Positions 53,826-61,318 of a stretch of DNA of 64,000 nucleotides are shown here, one piece after another. Where the stretch lies: the NCBI RefSeq assembly GCF_000518665.1, contig NZ_JAEA01000008.1, positions 62,001-126,000 of the forward strand, in the 5' to 3' direction. The notes under the pieces are model-generated. The model had not been told where the DNA came from. It was given only the letters and a program-made list of their open reading frames with translations, and made no database searches. This DNA comes from Microvirga flocculans ATCC BAA-817 (GTDB lineage Bacteria; Pseudomonadota; Alphaproteobacteria; Rhizobiales; Beijerinckiaceae). The translations under genes were made by a program, and so were the position numbers. Each line of letters opens with the position of its first letter. Positions within the stretch are counted from its first letter, which is position 1.

Positions 53826-54125
53826 ATGACTGAGAAACGCTATCTCTCGATGGCCGAGTTCATGGAAGACCGCTTCGGCCCCAAGGCGGTGCCGGTGGAG
53901 CGGATGGGCACGAAGCGGTGCAGGGAGCTGCGCGATCGCGGTTGCACCCTCGTCCGCCACAGGGACTGGGAGAAGGCCAGGGCCGAGTATCATGCCCTGC
54001 AAGGTGACCCGGCCTATGCACCGATGACGACACTCCAGCAGCTACGGGCCGCTGCCATGCGGCAAGGTGCCGAGATCGCGTTAGACGGCAAAGGCGGGCT
54101 GGTGCTTAAGGTGAGCGGCGCATGA
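53826..54125 (+). CDS. Phage hypothetical protein
   Basis: A 99-residue protein of unknown function, starting 2 bp after the brnA stop and overlapping the next ORF by 4 bp, so it belongs to the same transcript. The sequence is charged and helical (SMAEFMEDRFGPKAVPVERMG, DWEKARAEYHALQGDP), and the end IALDGKGGLVLKVSGA looks like a beta-hairpin. I recognise no domain. Confidence 0.65.
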   Translation: MTEKRYLSMAEFMEDRFGPKAVPVERMGTKRCRELRDRGCTLVRHRDWEKARAEYHALQGDPAYAPMTTLQQLRAAAMRQGAEIALDGKGGLVLKVSGA

Positions 54126-54460
54126 CCGTTAGTCCTCTGCAGAAGCTTGCTGAGGATGCCGCCGCTCTCGCGCGGGAGGCCAAGGATCTGCAGGCCGTGC
54201 ACGAGCACGACCTCGCGGAGGCCAGGGAAGAGAACGCCCGACTGCGGGCCGAGCTGGAACAGGTCCGGGCGAGCAAGGCCGCCGCCTTACAGGCGGTCGT
54301 CGCCCGGATCGGCCGAACCCGGACACCAGCCGGGCGATGGAAGAGGCCTTCCAGGAGGGTCGGCTGGCTGGGCTTGCCGAGGCCGCCGATATGGCGGAGA
54401 CCTATGCGTTCCGCAAAATCAACGGCGGCCCGGTGCAGCTCGGCATGGACCGCAGCATGA
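54122..54460 (+). CDS. Phage coiled-coil protein (possibly the 5' part of a frameshifted gene)
   Basis: A 112-residue frame. The first 65 residues form a credible coiled coil (KLAEDAAALAREAKDLQAVHEHDLAEAREE and onwards). After about residue 65 the sequence turns into arginine/tryptophan/serine-rich text typical of out-of-frame GC-rich DNA. The neighbouring frame becomes protein-like at the same point (next entry), which suggests a frameshift near 54300-54335. The start overlaps the upstream gene by 4 bp. No function is recognisable. Confidence 0.5.
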   Translation: MTVSPLQKLAEDAAALAREAKDLQAVHEHDLAEAREENARLRAELEQVRASKAAALQAVVARIGRTRTPAGRWKRPSRRVGWLGLPRPPIWRRPMRSAKSTAARCSSAWTAA

Positions 54461-54555
54461 TCATCGTGACCCAGTTCTGGCTGTCGGAGCACATCAGGGC
54501 GCGGGCCGAGGAGCGCCCCGAGCCAAAACGGGAGCCGCTCGATCCCGCGCCCTAA
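54337..54555 (+). CDS. Phage hypothetical protein (possibly the 3' part of the same gene)
   Basis: A 72-residue frame, MEEAFQEGRLAGLAEAADMAETYAF and onwards, with normal amino-acid use. Upstream in the same frame the codons read RPDRPNPDTSRA, which is also plausible protein, so the real coding sequence may come from the overlapping upstream frame by a frameshift rather than start at this ATG. It ends just before the convergent methylase gene. No domain is recognised. Confidence 0.5.
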   Translation: MEEAFQEGRLAGLAEAADMAETYAFRKINGGPVQLGMDRSMIIVTQFWLSEHIRARAEERPEPKREPLDPAP

Positions 54556-54558
54556 GCC

Positions 54559-55404
54559 TCAGTCGAAGAGGCCAGGCGGCCGGACCTCCTGAGGCAGGCC
54601 CGGCGTCTTGATGATCAGCTCCTGCGCCTCGATCGGGTTCGTCTCGTTGACCGTGTAGGTCAGGCCGACCTCTTCCCAGTCGAACCCCTCAAAGGCCGCG
54701 CGGACCTCGGGCGCGTCGTTCAGCGAGACGATGGCCATGCCCTTGATGCCCCGCAGCTGCGCCGCCAGGCGGTTGAAGTCTTCGCGGCCGAAGACGCCCT
54801 TCCCATAGTCATCCTCAGACCCGAAATACGGCGGGTCCAGGTAGAACAAGGTCTCGGCGCCGTCGTAGCGCTCGATGAACTCGCCATAGGGCAGGCACTC
54901 GATCACGACCCCGGCGAGACGCTCGTGGACCTCCTCGAGGAGGGGAGCCAGCTTCGTGACATCGAAGCGCGCCGGCATGCCGGCCGAAACCCCGAAGTTA
55001 CGGCCGCGCACCTTCCCGCCATAGGCGGTTCGCTGGAGGTAAAGGAAACGCGCCGCGCGCTCCAGGTCGGTCAGGGTCGTCGGGTCCGTGGCGGCCAGCC
55101 GCTCGAACTCCTTCCGCGAGGCGAGCTGGTAGCGCAGCATCTCCATGAAGGGCACATAGTGCCGCTGGAGGATTCGGAAGAATGTCGTGACGTCGCCGGA
55201 GACGTCGTTGATCACCTCGGCCTTCGGGGCAAAGCCCCGGCGAAGAAAGACGCCGCCCATGCCCACGAAAGGCTCGGCATAGGTCTTGTGCGGCACCCGC
55301 TCGATCAGCTCGATCAGGCGCGCGGAGAGCTGCTTCTTGCCTCCGATATAGGCGGCCGCCGGGCGGGCCGGAGCGACCCGCCGAAACATAGTCTCATCGT
55401 TCAT
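54559..55404 (-). CDS. Dam-type DNA adenine N6-methyltransferase (phage)
   Basis: A 281-residue class alpha adenine methyltransferase. The SAM-binding motif YAEPFVGMGGVFL near residue 42, preceded by AAYIGGKKQL, and the catalytic DPPY in LFYLDPPYFGSEDDYG near 186 are clear, with the order typical of Dam. The recognition sequence cannot be deduced; GATC is the family's usual target. The ATG at 55404 (MNDETMFRR) is chosen because it starts the conserved region; ATG 55389 is an alternative and the longer open frame to 55737 is unlikely. Such orphan phage methylases often protect phage DNA or tune host gene expression. Confidence 0.9.
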   Translation of the reverse strand: MNDETMFRRVAPARPAAAYIGGKKQLSARLIELIERVPHKTYAEPFVGMGGVFLRRGFAPKAEVINDVSGDVTTFFRILQRHYVPFMEMLRYQLASRKEFERLAATDPTTLTDLERAARFLYLQRTAYGGKVRGRNFGVSAGMPARFDVTKLAPLLEEVHERLAGVVIECLPYGEFIERYDGAETLFYLDPPYFGSEDDYGKGVFGREDFNRLAAQLRGIKGMAIVSLNDAPEVRAAFEGFDWEEVGLTYTVNETNPIEAQELIIKTPGLPQEVRPPGLFD

Positions 55405-55519
55405 GGAATTTCTTAACCACGCAAAGGCTATCGTTCTGTCGCGCGCTTGCGCGCCAGACGGGAAACCTTGTCGTGAGAGATCGGGTTTGGCGGGGCTTCG
55501 TCCAGGATGAACCGCCGCA

Positions 55520-55555
55520 GGGAGTGTTGCTGCACTCCCGCCCCGCTGGCGGGGC
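55520..55555. repeat. Two adjacent perfect hairpins in a gene-poor prophage gap
   Basis: GGGAGTG / CACTCCC (55520-55526 and 55533-55539, 6-nt loop) is followed at once by GCCCCGC / GCGGGGC (55540-55546 and 55549-55555). They sit in the 283-bp gap between the methylase and the 105-residue protein gene. On the minus strand they could separate the lysis transcript from the methylase; no U-tract is present. Confidence 0.5.
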
Positions 55556-55687
55556 CTGTCGGCACCCCAAAGAGCCGCCCCGGCGCGAGGTGTGACCGGA
55601 GCGGCAAGTTGGGGAGGAAACGCCCGAAGGCATTCCCCACCGGCGGCGTTCCCTACGCCGGCGGAGCTCGGGATTTCAGAAGGAAGG

Positions 55688-56005
55688 TCAGACCATGCGC
55701 CCGGCCCTGGCCTCGATCGCACGGTCGAGACGGTCACTGATCTTCTCCATCGACGCGACCATCCGCTCCTCGGTGGCGATCAGGCGGCTCTCAATCCGCG
55801 CGATCGCCTCGGTCGTAACGAAGGTTTTGGCCGCCTCGAGCTTGTAGGCAGCGATCTCGGTCCTGAGATCGTCGATCCGCCTGTGCGCGGCCTGGACACC
55901 GGCCCTGTTGTCGCGCCAGGTCCAGATGATCGGCGTCGCCAGCCCGCCCATGATCGTGATCAGCAGGGTGACCTCCTGCCATTCAATCGTGCCCCCCAGC
56001 GCCAT
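55688..56005 (-). CDS. Phage membrane protein with coiled coil, lysis-block member
   Basis: A 105-residue protein with one N-terminal transmembrane helix (VTLLITIMGGLATPIIWTW, about residues 12-30) and a long coiled-coil helix (about 38-100). The layout resembles a small inner-membrane spanin or accessory holin, but no defining motif is visible. Its ATG follows the stop codon of the holin-like gene directly with no gap, so it is the last gene of the lysis block. Confidence 0.65.
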   Translation of the reverse strand: MALGGTIEWQEVTLLITIMGGLATPIIWTWRDNRAGVQAAHRRIDDLRTEIAAYKLEAAKTFVTTEAIARIESRLIATEERMVASMEKISDRLDRAIEARAGRMV

Positions 56006-56482
56006 CTATCGCCCTCCCAAGATGCTCTTGAGTGTATGGCCGCCGCCATAGATCGCGAGCCACAGGCCGCTGAAGCCCAGAAGGTGCTCCCACGGGACGA
56101 TGGGGACAGGGATGCCGGAAGCAACCTGGATCAGCCAGCTCGTCCACACGTTCCAGTTCCACATGAAGATCAGCTGCCAGGACAGTCCCGGGCGCCAGCC
56201 CGAATGCCAGAAGCTCTTGCCCACCTCGGCCAGGGCGAGGGCCGACTGCGCCTGGTTGGCCTGAAGCATGTAGGCGAGATCCTGCCGGGCCTTTTCGGCG
56301 AACGCCTCCGCCAGCTTAGGATCGGTGGCAATGGCCTCCTGCACGGCCGCCGGATCGTCCGTCCCGAAGACCGTTTTGGCTGCGCCGACGACCCGGCCGA
56401 TCGCGGCGCTCGCTTTCTCACCCGCAAACAGCCCGATCAGCTCAGGGGCATACTGCAACAGCAATCCTATGATGGGCGGCAT
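56006..56482 (-). CDS. Holin-like phage protein
   Basis: A 158-residue protein with an N-terminal amphipathic stretch (IIGLLLQYAPELIGLFAG), a charged helical middle (about 45-85) and two C-terminal hydrophobic segments (SWQLIFMWNWNVWTSWLIQVA and HLLGFSGLWLAIYGGG). The pattern, with the HSGWRPGLSW lead-in, matches the three-transmembrane phage holins encoded beside endolysins. It would permeabilise the inner membrane to release the amidase. Its start shares one base with the upstream stop (TGATG). Confidence 0.8.
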   Translation of the reverse strand: MPPIIGLLLQYAPELIGLFAGEKASAAIGRVVGAAKTVFGTDDPAAVQEAIATDPKLAEAFAEKARQDLAYMLQANQAQSALALAEVGKSFWHSGWRPGLSWQLIFMWNWNVWTSWLIQVASGIPVPIVPWEHLLGFSGLWLAIYGGGHTLKSILGGR

Positions 56483-56853
56483 CAGGAATCTCCAGAGTGA
56501 GAGGCTTCGTCGAAGGGCGGCAGCGGCACCGTCTTCCCGGCGAGCGCATGGGTAGAGTCACCGAGGAACTGGATCTGACCGTTCGTCACGAAGGAGTGGC
56601 AGACGGTGCAGGAGAAAGAGGGCTTCCGGCCGGTTCGCGCCTCGAAGGTGCACCAGCAATCGCCCGTGTGGCCGGGGATATGGTGCCCGGATTGCACGAG
56701 CACCGAGGGCGTGAAGGTCGGTTTCTCATAGTCCCCGTTGAAGCCCCAACAAGGGCCAGGACCTTCAACCTTGACGGCATGAGCCCCTTGGCAGCCCGGG
56801 CACCAGAACATGAGGCGACCGCCCTCGACGGTACGAAGAATGCCTTTCTGCAT
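56482..56853 (-). CDS. Cys-rich phage protein of unknown function
   Basis: A 123-residue protein with several Cys/His pairs (FWCPGCQGAH, GDCWCTF, FSCTVCHSF), suggesting one or two zinc sites, and a conserved end IQFLGDSTHALAGKTVPLP. I recall close phage homologues labelled 'ammonia monooxygenase' or DUF6527, a label the small size does not support; this recollection is unchecked. The gene sits between amidase and holin, 1 bp after the amidase stop, so it is transcribed with lysis genes. Confidence 0.7.
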   Translation of the reverse strand: MQKGILRTVEGGRLMFWCPGCQGAHAVKVEGPGPCWGFNGDYEKPTFTPSVLVQSGHHIPGHTGDCWCTFEARTGRKPSFSCTVCHSFVTNGQIQFLGDSTHALAGKTVPLPPFDEASHSGDS

Positions 56854-56854
56854 A

Positions 56855-57661
56855 TCAGGCCGCCTCGTTCAGCAGCGCGCCGTATTCGGCGATGGCATTG
56901 AAGCAGGGGCAGACCTTCACCCATTCGTGCGGCTCGACGATGCCGTCGCCGTCCCGATCCGGAGAGAAGTCCCGATGCCCCATGACGGCCCGCAGCCGGT
57001 AGCGCGCGATGGTCTCGCGCGTCAGCCGGATCATGGCCTGCATCTGCTCCGCCGTCCGGGTGTCCTTCGGCCTGCCATTGGCATCGACGCCGCCGACATA
57101 GGCATAGCCGAGCGTCCCGGTATTGTGCCCCTCCACATGCGCCCCGGCGAGATGTTCCGGGCGTCCCTCGGACACAGTCCCGTCGAGGTGGACGAGCTTG
57201 TGATAGCCGATCTGCGCGAAGCCGCGGGCGCGGTGCATCGCATCGATCTGGGCCACGGGGAACTCCTTGCCCTCCGGCGTGGCAGTGCAGTGCCAGACGA
57301 GAGTATGGACCGGCCGCAGCACGGGGCGCGCCGGCAGGACCGGCGTTCCGCCTGCGACCCTCTTCGCCCAGGCTTCCCGGGCGATCCGGGTCAGGGCTCC
57401 CGCGATCCCGTCCACCGTGCCGGTCGGGATCCCGGCCAGGCACAGGATGAGCTGCTCGGCCGCCACGATGAGGCGGCTGTCGCTCCAAGCCGAAGGCGCG
57501 GCGCCAGGAGCGAGATAGCCCGGGTGCCGGGCCAGCTCCGCCAGAACGGCGGCGCGGGTCTTTGGTCCGAACTCGCCATCGGCGCCGTCCCGTGCCTGGC
57601 CCGACTGCCCGAGGTCATAGCCGCGCGCCAGCAGCGCGCGCTGAATCTCAGCGACGTTCAT
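56855..57661 (-). CDS. Endolysin: N-acetylmuramoyl-L-alanine amidase with peptidoglycan-binding domain
   Basis: A 268-residue endolysin. The N-terminal region (about 1-95) is a peptidoglycan-binding domain (IQRALLARGYDLGQSG, GADGEFGPKTRAAVL). The catalytic amidase_2 domain (about 110-265) has zinc-ligand contexts in VWHCTATPEG, HVEGHNTGTLGYAYVGG and AVMGHRDFSPD ... CPCF. An insertion DRDGDGIVEPHEW near residue 240 resembles an EF-hand calcium loop and is a recurring feature of this amidase type. No signal peptide is present, so it depends on the holin. It is the first gene of the lysis block. Confidence 0.92.
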   Translation of the reverse strand: MNVAEIQRALLARGYDLGQSGQARDGADGEFGPKTRAAVLAELARHPGYLAPGAAPSAWSDSRLIVAAEQLILCLAGIPTGTVDGIAGALTRIAREAWAKRVAGGTPVLPARPVLRPVHTLVWHCTATPEGKEFPVAQIDAMHRARGFAQIGYHKLVHLDGTVSEGRPEHLAGAHVEGHNTGTLGYAYVGGVDANGRPKDTRTAEQMQAMIRLTRETIARYRLRAVMGHRDFSPDRDGDGIVEPHEWVKVCPCFNAIAEYGALLNEAA

Positions 57662-57692
57662 GAAGTCCTCTTGGTGTGGTTGGAAGGATCGT

Positions 57693-59183
57693 CTAAGCCG
57701 CCAATACAGACTGAACGACCGGGGCCAGCACAGCCGCCATCCTGGTGTATCCGAGCGATGTCGGATGGATGGTGTCGAGATAGTATGTCGCGCTCGCCGG
57801 GTTCGCGAGATCGGCTACTGTGTCGTAATCCGCCACCAGATAGCCGTAGGTCGCTGCGTTGTTGCGGATCAGGTCGTTGAGTGCGAGGCGCTCCGCCTCC
57901 CGCGCCGGAAGACTGGCGATGCTGGATCGCGGCAGGACCGTGCCGACGATGACCGTATATCCGAGTCCCTGACAATACTGGATGTAGGGCAGGATGCCCT
58001 TACCGGTCACTGTGTTATGCCAGGTGTTCGCGGCCGACGTGCCGGCGTTAATGTCGTTGGACCCGACCCCGAACACGAGGATGTTCTTGCCCGGTGCCGC
58101 GACACGGTCGATCCCGGAATGCTTGGCGGCACGGGCGTCGTAGATCACATCGCTCGTGGTGCCGAACACCGCCTGATTGTAGACGTCGATATCCGCCGTG
58201 CTGCCGAGAGCCCGCAGGGTCTGGCGCATGTTGTTTTGCAGATCCGTCGCGCCGTAGCCTTCGGTGATGCTGTTTCCATCGAAGACGAGGCAATGGCTGA
58301 AGGTCTTCGGAGCCGCCTGCGGGAACGCCGTCGCCAGCGCGGTGCGCAAGACGGTGACATCCTGGTCGGCCAAGGTTCCGGGCCATACGGCGAAGACGTA
58401 TTTCTCGCCGCGATAGTTGAAGTTGAGGCCCGCCCCAGAACCGCCGAGGCGCCCGCCCGAATACACCCCAGCCCCGCGCGCCGCGAAGGAGGAGGAAGCT
58501 CCCTTGTAGTAGACCTGGAAGGCCGTCGCCGAGAACCGATGGATGAGAATATTCGGCCTCGCCTGAATCGTCTTCGGGGTCTGCACCGCACCGTCGGCCC
58601 CGGACAGGAAGTTCAGGGTAGAGTTCGGGTTCGTGTAAACGGCGGCCCGGCTTCCCGCGACCGTGCCGATCTCGTAAAGGGCGTTCGAGTTCCACGTCGA
58701 GTTCGGCGCATCGATGGCGAGCACCGTGCCGTTCTGCCGGTCGAGGACGACACCCGCTGGAAGATTCAGATGCTTCGAAGGACCGGACCCGCCCGGCCCG
58801 CTGTCGAAGGTGATGCTGGCGAGTCCCTCCCAGGCGTTGGTCGGGATGAAGGTCGGACGGCTCGCCGCCGTCGTCTGGGTGGCGTGATTGCCATTGCCGC
58901 TCTGGTCGTACCAGATATCGACGAACAGCTTGGCGCTCGCCCCTCCCGCCGCCCGGAAAGTCTCGGCCGCCGCAACGTCGATGAAGCCGTTGGTGCCGAA
59001 CCCGATATCGAGGGTCGCGTTATCGGACGAGCGCACGGCCCGAAGGCATGGGCCGCCATAAGTTCCGACCTTGCGGACGGAATAGATGACGCTCGCGCCA
59101 GCCGGAAGAGTGAGAGCGGCCGATGCGCCGCCCCCTTGTGCCCGGCGGCGTGCGGCCCGGTAGCCATAGCCGAGCCGGTACAT
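57693..59183 (-). CDS. Phage tail-tip protein with C-terminal SGNH/GDSL esterase domain
   Basis: A 496-residue protein. The N-terminal half (about 20-285) is a concanavalin-like module found in phage tail proteins (YSVRKVGTYGGPCLRAVRSS, FVDIWYDQSGNGNHATQ). The C-terminal part (about 295-495) is an SGNH hydrolase with block I LVFDGNSITEGYG (Ser nucleophile), block III VFGVGSNDIN (Asn) and block V DTIHPTSLGY (Asp-x-x-His). A virion-borne esterase or deacetylase acting on host surface polysaccharide is likely. The start shares one base with the upstream stop. It occupies the host-recognition slot, downstream of gpD in the tail transcript. Confidence 0.85.
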   Translation of the reverse strand: MYRLGYGYRAARRRAQGGGASAALTLPAGASVIYSVRKVGTYGGPCLRAVRSSDNATLDIGFGTNGFIDVAAAETFRAAGGASAKLFVDIWYDQSGNGNHATQTTAASRPTFIPTNAWEGLASITFDSGPGGSGPSKHLNLPAGVVLDRQNGTVLAIDAPNSTWNSNALYEIGTVAGSRAAVYTNPNSTLNFLSGADGAVQTPKTIQARPNILIHRFSATAFQVYYKGASSSFAARGAGVYSGGRLGGSGAGLNFNYRGEKYVFAVWPGTLADQDVTVLRTALATAFPQAAPKTFSHCLVFDGNSITEGYGATDLQNNMRQTLRALGSTADIDVYNQAVFGTTSDVIYDARAAKHSGIDRVAAPGKNILVFGVGSNDINAGTSAANTWHNTVTGKGILPYIQYCQGLGYTVIVGTVLPRSSIASLPAREAERLALNDLIRNNAATYGYLVADYDTVADLANPASATYYLDTIHPTSLGYTRMAAVLAPVVQSVLAA

Positions 59184-59515
59184 CAGACCACCTCGATGAA
59201 GGAGAGCAATTCGCCGGACTTGAGCAGGATCGGAACCTCCTCGCCGGATTTGATGAGCTTTCCGTTGAGCCGCTGCGCCGTCGGATCGGTGCCCCAGGCG
59301 ACCACGAAGGTTCCCTCCAGCCCCCGGACGAGCGCATAGCCCCTGCTATGCGTGCCGAACTCCGGCACGACCGGCCGCTGCCCCGCCGCGGTCGCCGTAG
59401 TGGAGATGTCGATCTCGACCGCCCCGTGGATCGAGCGGATGACGTTCTCCGCGACTCCGTCCATCTCCGGGCCGTAGCCCAGCCGAATCCATTCAATGCG
59501 CGCCTTTGCCGCCAT
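59183..59515 (-). CDS. Phage tail-associated hypothetical protein
   Basis: A 110-residue beta-rich protein of unknown function between gpD and the tail-tip esterase. It includes ARIEWIRLGYGPEMDG, TTATAAGQRPVVPEFG and RGYALVRGLEGTFVVAWG, with no recognised domain. The 1-base overlap with the next gene and the 28-bp gap to gpD place it in the tail operon, possibly as a tail-fibre connector; that is inference. Confidence 0.65.
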   Translation of the reverse strand: MAAKARIEWIRLGYGPEMDGVAENVIRSIHGAVEIDISTTATAAGQRPVVPEFGTHSRGYALVRGLEGTFVVAWGTDPTAQRLNGKLIKSGEEVPILLKSGELLSFIEVV

Positions 59516-59543
59516 CGTCGTTCTCCTTGTGGTGGTTGGTGAA

Positions 59544-60620
59544 TTAAGAGGGTGCGCCGGAGGGTGCCGGAGCGTCGTCGAGGACGCCGCCCCCTCCGGA
59601 CGGATCCCGGTCGTCCTTGCCGGTGCCCTTGCCCGGTCTCTTCAGCTCGAGCTGGCTGAGGAAGCCTTGCCCGCGCGTCCATTGATGCTCGACGTTGCCG
59701 ATCAGGTAGGTGCCTGAGATGCCCGCGCGGATCGACACCTCGCACAGGGCTTCCGCCTGCGCTGCCGGATCCCCGTCGATAGTGAGCGTGCCGCCGCCCT
59801 TCTCGCGGTCGCGCTTGCGCTTCAAGCCCTCGGCGAAGCGCTGCGCGGTCTCCTGGTCCGGCGCGGAGAAGCGGGAGGTGCTGGCCGTTCCCTGCCCCAT
59901 GACACGGACTCGGCCGTCCTGCATCTTCCACTTGGCATCGGCAGGATCGTAATAGGTCGCATCGAACTCCTCGTACTCGTGGCGTCCGTCATCGGGCCCG
60001 AGGTCCCAGTTGACGATGTTACCGGGCCGCGTGGCCTTGACGATCTGCAGCGGCTTGCCGGAAGCCGACTTGCCAGCATTCATCGGCACGAACACCGCTG
60101 TCTTTCCGACAACCTTGAAGGTGGCCCCGAGCTCGTCGGCGGTCCGCTGCGCCCAGTGCAGGTAGCTCTCCCGCCCGAGATACCAGTAATCGCGACGGAT
60201 CTGCCCGAGATCGCCGTCGATGGCGATGGAGAAGCCATCAGGAGCGAAGGCGCGCGCAGCCTTCTCGAAGGTCGCATCGTCGAGGTGCTTCTCCTTGCGG
60301 ACCTTCAGCCCGCCGCGCATGTCGGCGGCCTTAGCCGGCACGATCAAGTCCTGCCCGCCGCCGCGCGACCCGCGCGAGCGGGGATTGTCGATGACGCCCT
60401 CGAAGGTGACCGCGCCCGGAACCTCGTCGCGCCAGAGCGTGACCTCCAGGCTCTCGCCGCGGCGCGGAAAGGCGAACTGATCGTCCTGGTCGTTGAGCAC
60501 AAGTTCGGCCGTGTCCGACTTCCGTCCCGGCGCGTCCTTGACCTTGATCGAGAGGACCTGGGAGAAGATCTCTGACGGGATGGGCTTGCCCCCGATCTTG
60601 ACGATGGCATGTGAGGCCAT
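59544..60620 (-). CDS. Phage late control protein D / tail hub gpD-like
   Basis: A 358-residue protein of the P2 gpD (Phage_GPD) family, which forms the hub of the baseplate. It shows the family opening HAIVKIGGKPIPSEIFSQVLS, FEGVIDNPRSRGSRGGG with the LIVPAKAADMRGGL element, SYLHWAQRTADELGATFKVVG near residue 150, and the terminal GISGTYLIGNVEHQWTRGQGF. A proline/glycine-rich tail ends the protein. Order D after X and U, and length, agree with P2-type cassettes. Confidence 0.9.
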   Translation of the reverse strand: MASHAIVKIGGKPIPSEIFSQVLSIKVKDAPGRKSDTAELVLNDQDDQFAFPRRGESLEVTLWRDEVPGAVTFEGVIDNPRSRGSRGGGQDLIVPAKAADMRGGLKVRKEKHLDDATFEKAARAFAPDGFSIAIDGDLGQIRRDYWYLGRESYLHWAQRTADELGATFKVVGKTAVFVPMNAGKSASGKPLQIVKATRPGNIVNWDLGPDDGRHEYEEFDATYYDPADAKWKMQDGRVRVMGQGTASTSRFSAPDQETAQRFAEGLKRKRDREKGGGTLTIDGDPAAQAEALCEVSIRAGISGTYLIGNVEHQWTRGQGFLSQLELKRPGKGTGKDDRDPSGGGGVLDDAPAPSGAPS

Positions 60621-60635
60621 GGGTGGGTCCCGTGC

Positions 60636-60863
60636 TTAGTCGGTGAGCCTGAGAAGGCGAACGGGCCGCACTGTGGCGGGCTCCGGGATTTCGACCGTCA
60701 CCTGCGTGCCGATCGGCAGATAGGGGCCGTGATCCGCGAGGCCCGGATTCCGGTCGAGAGTTTTCTCGACGAGGCCCGGAACCTCGCGCCCGAAGCGCCG
60801 GTAGAGCAGCAGGTCGAGGGTCGTGAAGGCGCTCTCCACGGGAGGAAGGGTTTCTGTGCTCAT
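60636..60863 (-). CDS. Phage tail protein gpX-like
   Basis: A 75-residue P2 gpX-type baseplate protein. The pattern LDLLLYRRFGREVPGLVEKTLDRNPGL followed by LPIGTQVTVEIPE (a LysM-like segment) is characteristic. The ATG at 60863 overlaps the gpU stop by 4 bp (ATGA), so translation is coupled; the longer open frame upstream is the antisense or shadow frame of gpU. It sits between gpU and gpD in the usual P2 order. Confidence 0.88.
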   Translation of the reverse strand: MSTETLPPVESAFTTLDLLLYRRFGREVPGLVEKTLDRNPGLADHGPYLPIGTQVTVEIPEPATVRPVRLLRLTD

Positions 60864-61288
60864 CGGCCGATCAGCCTCATCAGGGTCATGACGTAGCCCA
60901 GCGGCGTGGCGGGCCGGGGCGACTTCTTCAGGACGATGTCGAATTCGATCTGCCGGCCGACGCCGCTGACGCCGAGATAGGAATGCTTCTCGCGGTAGCG
61001 TTCCACCACCCACCAGCCCATGTTGCGGCCGTCGCCGCGCACCACGATGTGCGGCTCGCCGGACAGGCGCATCTGCTCGAGCACGTCGAGGCTGGTGAGC
61101 CCGCCCCATTTGCGCGGGAAGAGACGCCCGCGCAGGGTCAGGACGCTCTCACCTTCCCCCACGAATTCGAGCGGGCGGAGGCTGCCGATCACGTCCTTGG
61201 CGGCGTAATCGGCCGAGGCCTCCAGCTCGACCTCATGGATGTTCGGCGCCGTGACCCGGAAGGTCAGCGCTCCAACCTGATAGAGCAT
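60860..61288 (-). CDS. Phage tail protein gpU-like
   Basis: A 142-residue P2 gpU-family tail completion protein. The opening MLYQVGALTFRV, LRGRLFPRKWGGLTSLDVLEQMR and NMGWWVVERYREKHSYLGVSGVGRQIEFDIVLKK are all typical of the family. It starts 30 bp after the tape-measure stop and overlaps gpX by 4 bp. It belongs to the late tail transcript. Confidence 0.9.
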   Translation of the reverse strand: MLYQVGALTFRVTAPNIHEVELEASADYAAKDVIGSLRPLEFVGEGESVLTLRGRLFPRKWGGLTSLDVLEQMRLSGEPHIVVRGDGRNMGWWVVERYREKHSYLGVSGVGRQIEFDIVLKKSPRPATPLGYVMTLMRLIGR

Positions 61289-61318
61289 GGGGTGTTCCTT
61301 GTTCGGAGAGGCGCGGGC

